Assembly: GCA_036874045.1 (NCBI GenBank)
Contig: CM072337.1
Span: forward strand, 2,666,001 to 2,730,000
DNA length: 64,000 nt
Direction: 5' to 3'
From: Cymodocea nodosa
Lineage: Eukaryota; Streptophyta; Magnoliopsida; Alismatales; Cymodoceaceae
This document shows, one piece after another, positions 58,436 to 64,000 of the stretch (the stretch's first letter is position 1; each line of letters opens with the position of its first letter). The notes beneath the pieces were generated by a model. It saw only the letters and a list, made by a program, of their open reading frames with translations. It had not been told where the DNA came from and did not search any database. A program made the position numbers and the translations under genes.

Positions 58436-60626
58436 TGTTTGGTTTTCCCAGCACTACACTAGAAAAACATGAATTTGTTACTTCTGTTTTTACTTAGTTA
58501 ATTTATCTTTATGCCTATTCTTTCTTTTAGAAGTAAACAAACAACCTTTAATACAATTTAGATATTAATTCCAATTTGTACTTTAACTGCAAGTGCACAG
58601 TGTCTATTGTATCAATGTGCAAGTACAGGTCGATCCCACAGGGAATTGCTAACGAATTTAAGAACTATTTGAGTGTTAACAATTCAAATTTATATTCAAT
58701 AAGCACTCCGTTGAATTACAGTTAACTCAACGGACAAAGTTCGTTGAGTTATGGCTAACTCAACGAACTATCCTCATGGACTTAAGTTAACTCCATGAGT
58801 CTGTCTCTTCTTTATACTTTGCTATTTACAAAGGAATTCGGCCAACCATTGGGCGATTCCATAGATTGTAAATAACATCAATTAAGCTTTTTAATGCTAG
58901 TTAACATTGGATTTATCATTAAGCAATACTAACATTCAGATGATTCAAACAGTAACCATTAAAATCTTTAAGTCTTTTGTATGAACCAATTTCAGTAAAC
59001 TGTAAAATTAAAACTAACATAAAACAATCACAAAACTGATACAGATAACATTAATCACGATACAACACTCAAATACAACATACAAACAAAGATAAATTGT
59101 TTTTGGTATTTTTGTTTTGATGTGAACATGGAAATGGGCGAAAGGTGAAATGTAAAGTAATCTCACTTGACAGTAAATACTTTCGACACTACTTGCAACG
59201 CGATTACACCACTAAAAATTAAACCACTTACAATTCTATCTCCTCTCCCTATACAATCGCGAGTCCAGAATTGCAAGATGATCTCCTCTTCAGCATACAG
59301 GCATCAACCCGAAGCCAAGGCTAAAAGCTTTACGATCTCCTGAAATATGAGTTGGCGCTTGGTGAAAATGGCTTCCCTTCCCGCGACGCGATCACTCCTC
59401 ACAGTGGTTGTCAAGCACTGTGTTGGGCTCGGAATCGACCCGACATCAGGCAAGTATCCTCACAGACCTCCGATGGTTGGTGATTATGGTGGTGATGATG
59501 GTGGTTGGTGTGGTACTTCAGAGAATTGCGACGCTCATCCTCCTCTGCACAGACTGTCCATCCATCGATCACCCCTTCTTTTTTTCTTCTTTTCTTTTAT
59601 ATTTCTTCAATAGTAACTGCTTCTGCTTGAATGATCGGTTGGATTTCCTTCATTCATATCAACGGCGATGCTTCCTTCTCCTACGTGATACGTGCAAACG
59701 TAGTTTTTTCCTTCCAACTGTCCTGTTTCTACCACCATTACAGTAGCATATTAGAAAATATATAGTCTGTGGAGTTACAGATAACTCAACGGACTTTCTT
59801 CATTGATTTAACTATAAAACACATGCATAAATTTAACTATCTGATGCTCAGGTGCATTTCGGATACTTATAAACTTAACTATCCGATGCTTAGATGCATT
59901 TCGGATAGTTACAGATAACTCACCGATACATAACTTAAGTAAATCTACCAGATCTCGACATGTGTCAGCAGCAGTTTTGATTATAAAATAACATTTCGAA
60001 GAGTTACAGGTTTAACTATCTGATGCTTAGATGCATTTCGGATAGTTACAGATAACTCACCAAAAATCCACTTAAGTCAATTTCCCAAAACATGACACGT
60101 GTCCTCAACTATTTTATAAACAAAAAGAGATTTCGAAGAGTTACAGAGATAACTATCCGATGCCTAGCTACAATTTCAGATAGTTATAGATAACTCACTG
60201 AAAGTTCACTTAAGTCATTCATTATGGTTTCGACATGTATACTTCAAGAAATAATAAAATATTCTCTCAAAACATAACTGTTCGGTAATTTAAACATAAC
60301 TATCTAATACATATTCAGTTTGTTAAACATAACTGTCTGAATTTGTTCGGTATGTTATACATAACTGTCCGAATTTGTTCGGTATGTTAAACATATCCGA
60401 ATTATCAGAAAATTCGGATACTTAAGAATTTCACAGCCTGCAACTTACCGACAGTTCATAAATGTACTAAATTAACATTAATTCCCCCAAATTAAGCAGA
60501 TTCTTCAATTAAAGCATATAACAGTGTAATTATAACATAATAACTTAATTCTTATATGATAAGCTAAATATTATGCAATTAACCATCATTTAACCGTTAA
60601 TAATATGCACTTTTTCATTCTAAACA
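58436..60626 (-). repeat. Family solo LTR (2191 bp) inserted in integrase, TSD ATATT
   Basis: Minus-strand ends TGTTTAGAATG and GGGAAAACCAAACA; ATATT flanks it at 58431-58435 and 60627-60631. Joining the flanks gives continuous integrase sequence (CQQIGRI then SKKNMMPL). About 14 bases from its 3' end it has CTAGTGTAGTGCTGGGAA, similar to a tRNA-Asp-type primer-binding site. Inverted TTCGGATAGTTA words at 59840-60200 and repeated TCGGTATGTTAAACATAACT words at 60290-60400 make it longer than other copies. Confidence 0.85.
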
Positions 60627-60631
60627 ATATT

Positions 60632-61400
60632 CTTCCTATTTGTTGACATCTTAAACAACTTAAGTAGTATTTATGAGCATCTTTGAATAGTGTTGGCCAA
60701 TAAAATCCACATTGCAGAATTTTGGCAGTAGTTTTCCCTAAACCAAAATGCCCTCCACATGCTTGGTCATGGTAGAAAGACAATATACTCTGATATTTAG
60801 TTTCTAGAACACACCTCCTTAAAACCAGATTAGGACATTTCTTAAATAAGTATGGGTCTTCCCAATAGTAATATTTTACTCTTGAAAGAACAATTTCTTA
60901 TCCTATCTATTCCAATCCTTAGGTGTTAAACTAGTAACTAAATAATTAACTATGTCTGCATACCAAGGCATTGCGTTGATGGTCATTAATTGTTCATCAG
61001 GAAAATTATCCTTAATTTCAATATTTGACTTTTCTATTTGTAATCTTGATAAATGATCTGCTACTACATTCTCACAACTTTTTTTATCTTTAATTTCTAG
61101 ATCAAATTCTTGTAATAATAATATCCATCAGATCAATCTAGGTTTAGTCTCTTTCTTTGCTATTAGGTGTTTTAAAGTTGAATAATCTGTGTATACTATC
61201 ACTTTAACTCCAATTAGATATGATCTAAACTTTTCTAAGGCAAGCACAACAGCTAATAGTTCTTTTTCAGTAGTTGTATAATTAACTTAAGCATCATTTA
61301 AGGTTTTGCTTGCATAATGAATCACTCTAGGAGATTTGTTTATCTTCTATCCCAACATTGCTCCTACAGCAAAATCAAATGCATTGCACATTAATTCAAA
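60632..61400 (-). pseudogene. Element D RNase H and integrase zinc region
   Basis: Minus strand: [79 protein letters not shown] (RNase H), then FPDEQLMTINAMPWYADIVN, LTPKDWNR, and the H2C2 finger FYHDQACGGHFGLGKTTAKI, LQCGFYWPTLFKDAHKYYLS, CLRCQQIGR. Spacer and finger are those of Athila elements. A few stops and one frameshift are present. Confidence 0.85.
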
Positions 61401-62940
61401 TGGACGGCTCCAATTAGCTGCTTGTATTATAGGAGTTGAAATTAAGCTTGTTTTAAGCTTGAAAAATGCTTCTTTGTAATTTTTATCAAAGTTAAATGAG
61501 ACATCTTTTAATAGATTAGTTAAAGGTCTAGCTATTTTACTAAAGTCTTTAATAAATCTTCTATAAAATCCAACATGTCCTAGAAATGATCTAATATCTT
61601 TTCCTGATTTAGGTTCTGGTAGATTAGAAATTACTTCTATTTTAGTTTTATCTACTTCCAACCATTTCTTTGAAACAACATGTCCCAAGACTATTCCTTG
61701 TTTAACCATGAAGTGACATTTTTCCCAATTTAGAACTAGATTTTTTTCCACACAGCATTTTAATATTTGATCTAAATTGTTTAAACACACTTCATGTGAT
61801 GTTCCATAAATAGTAAAATCATCCATAAATATTTCTAAAAAATCTTTAGTCATTCTAGTGAATATGCCCTATATACACCTTTGAAAGATAGCTGGTGCAT
61901 TACATAATCCAAATGGCATTCTCTTAAAAGTATAAGTTTCATTAGGACAGGTGAAAGTTGTTTTCTCTTGATCCTCTAATGCTACTAGCACTTGGTTATA
62001 TCTTGAATACCCATCTAGGAAACAAAAATATTCTTGCCTTGCTAATTTCTCTAGCATTTGATCTATAAAAGGTAAGGGAAAATGATCTTTCCTAGTTACA
62101 ACATTCAGATTTTTATAGTCTATACACACTCTCCAGCTTGATTGAATTCTAGTAGATATCAAGTCTTGACTTTCATTCCTAATAATTGTTAATCCTGATT
62201 TCTTGGGAACTACATGGATTGGACTAACCCATGAGCTATTAGAAATTGGATAAATTATGTCATTATCTAACCATTTCACTATTTCCTTCCTGACTACTTC
62301 TTTAAGGTTTGGATTTAATCTCCTCTTAGGAATTCTAATTGGTTTAGCATTCTCTTCTAAATATATGTGGTGGCAGCATAAAGTTGCATTTAACCCTTTT
62401 ATATCAGTCATAGTCCATCCTATTGCTTCTTTATAAGTTTTTACTACATCTTTTAATTTAGCAATTTGATCCTCTTTTAAATCTAAAGCAATAATGATTG
62501 GACATGTTTGTTTTTCTTCTAGAAATATATAGGTTAATTCAAGAGGTAAAGGTTTTAAATTTAAATGTTGCCCATCAGAAGCTAGAGCTCCTAATTGAAC
62601 ATTTTCATTTTCTATATTAATTTCTTCTTGATCTCCTTCTACATTTATGCTTTCCCTTTCTCCTAAATTTTTAGAATTTAGTTGCCTATTTAGTTCTTCT
62701 TGAATCACATCATCTAGCATATCTCTTTCTTCTTCTAAAAAGTCTATAGTATATAAGGACATTTCTAACTCCTCAAATTTTTCTGATTTGAAAATGTTTA
62801 ATTGAGTATCCTCATTACCATATGCTAACTTCATTACTCCAGTTTTACAATTTATAACAGCCCTTGATGTTGCTAAGAATGGTCTTCCCAAAATTAAAGA
62901 TGTATCACGATATTGATGCTTAATTTGTTGGGAATCCAAA
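61347..62940 (-). pseudogene. Element D protease tail, linker and reverse transcriptase
   Basis: The best-preserved pol in the window. 61869-62939 is open for 356 codons: LILGRPFLATSRAVINCKTG (protease end), the acidic linker, IRIPKRRLNPNLKEVVRKEI, SSWVSPIHVVPKKSGLTIIR, SWRVCIDYKNLNVVTRKDHF, FPLPFIDQMLEKLARQEYFC, EDQEKTTFTCPNETYTFKRM and PFGLCNAPAIFQRC. After a stop and short break, 61347-61853 gives LEIFMDDFTIYGTSHEVCLN (catalytic MDD), LNWEKCHFMVKQGIVLGHVV, SFLGHVGFYRRFIKDFSKIA and SRPFELMCNAFDFAVGAMLG (start of RNase H). This motif set is diagnostic of the Athila lineage of Ty3/gypsy. Confidence 0.92.
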
Positions 62941-63999
62941 ATTACAATATCTATAGGATATATGAAGTTTTTATTTTAATTAGGACATCCTCTATTTTTC
63001 CTCTAGGGTATCTTATACTTCTATCAGCTAATTGAATAACAGTCCTAGTAGGGATTAAGCCTTCTAATCCTAAGGATGCAAATATATCACTCGGCATAAC
63101 ATTTATACCTACACCTAGGTCTATTAAGGTTCTTTCTAGAATAGTTTTCCTATGGTGCATGATATAATAGGAATTCTAAGATCAAATAACATTTTAGGAA
63201 TTTGTGGCAAAAATAGGAAACTACTTTGCTCAGCTAAAAAGACTTTCCTTAAAACTTTTTGCTCTCTTTTCTTAGTACACCAATCCTTAAGAAATTTAGC
63301 ACAAGGTGGCATTTTCTGCAATAAGTCTAACAAAGGAATGTTAACTTGTACTTTTTCAAAAATTTCTCTAATTTTTTCTTGTTTTTCAAGAAATGTTTGT
63401 TGTAATCTTTTAGGATAGGGTGCTAGTGATTGTGATTTAAAAGATTCTTTTTCTTTCATTTGATTTGTTTGATCATTTTTAGTCTGATTTTTAGATTCAG
63501 ATTTTTCTTCATTGATTTCTTTGTTTTTAGATATTACATTTTCATTATCATTTCGATTTTTGCTCTTATCCACCTTCATATTACTTTCTTTTTGAATTCT
63601 TGGTGGTATATCAATTCCAGATCTTAATGTTATACATACATTTTCCAAATTTTCGTTACTTTCATGATGTTCTTGTATATCATTTTCATGATTATGATCT
63701 TCAACTATTTTTAGTTTTAAATTGCATTCTTTAAATTCTATTGTATTGGTATTTTCTTTTGTCTGTATATCTTTCAAATTATGCAAATCTATAACGTTAA
63801 AGTTTTCATTTTTGTTGTCCTGTTGCATAACTTGTAATTTCATTGTATATTCGTCCAATGCTTTTAATTTTCTTTCCAAATTATCTAATCTCATTGCATT
63901 CAATTTTTGATCAATTTTCATTATGATTTTTTCAGTTTCGTAAATGATATCAATTTTAGGTTCTGAATATTCTTCTCTATAGTTTAATTAGTTGACTTC
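62941..63999 (-). pseudogene. Element D gag C-terminus and protease, continuing beyond the window
   Basis: From the right edge the minus strand reads EYSEPKIDIIYETEKIIMKI, the coil LNAMRLDNLERKLKALDEYT, a long Asn/Lys/Glu-rich linker, VCITLRSGIDIPPRIQKESN, SLAPYPKRLQQTFLEKQEKI, VNIPLLDLLQKMPPCAKFLK and CTKKREQKVLRKVFLAEQSS. After a frameshift protease follows: ERTLIDLGVGINVMPSDIFA, SLGLEGLIPTRTVIQLADRS, IRYPRGKIEDVLIKIK; the active-site triplet is DLG. 63136-63921 is open. The 5' gag, PBS and 5' LTR would be to the right of the window. Confidence 0.88.
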
Positions 64000-64000
64000 T

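Noticed and set aside
58436..60626. Reading this LTR as the 5' LTR of element D followed by its PBS
   Set aside because: ATATT flanks both sides and integrase is continuous across it, so it is a solo LTR insertion; the PBS-like bases lie inside the LTR.

Overview
The window looks like intergenic heterochromatin of a flowering plant with a large, AT-rich nuclear genome. It holds Athila-type Ty3/gypsy elements, SIRE/Maximus-like Ty1/copia elements, a hAT element, a PIF/Harbinger-like element, CACTA-like palindromes and a FAR1/FRS-type fragment. I see no intact host gene. Nearly every reading frame is broken by stops and frameshifts, and many differences between copies are C-to-T or G-to-A, as expected for methylated, silenced repeats.

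Layout. 1-13946: gypsy element A on the + strand (5' LTR cut by the window edge), with pol remnant, env-like ORF, gag-like ORF, F-box-like ORF, polypurine tract and 3' LTR. A Harbinger-like element of 631 bp sits inside it. 13947-14699: gag of another copy, F, the likely insertion site of A. 14692-17290: rearranged antisense LTR carrying a complete tRNA-Asp-like sequence. 17291-19092: copia 3' end plus LTR. 19093-25727: gypsy element C on the - strand (5' LTR, PBS, gag-pol), split by a copia solo LTR with a CTCTT duplication. 25795-27047: copia RT/RNase H end and short LTR. 27290-33420: decayed hAT element with nested insertions. 34141-34800: FAR1-like fragment. 35885-36220: CACTA-like palindromes. 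36298-42350: copia element H (LTR, PBS, gag, protease, integrase, part of RT). 42357-43038: an unassigned GC-richer piece. 43039-63999: gypsy element D on the - strand, same family as A, interrupted by a solo LTR (TSD ATATT) and by an internally deleted relative, G (TSD on + strand GATCA).

The main observation is that A and D, in opposite orientations, share one unusual order: pol, env-like ORF, spacer with TATA box and possible short intron, second gag-like ORF, F-box-like ORF, polypurine tract, LTR. The gypsy LTRs, gypsy spacers and at least two copia LTRs also share short palindromic motifs (CGTTGAGTTA...TAACTCAACG), which is unexpected for unrelated superfamilies. All assignments come from reading the sequence by eye; no database search was run.
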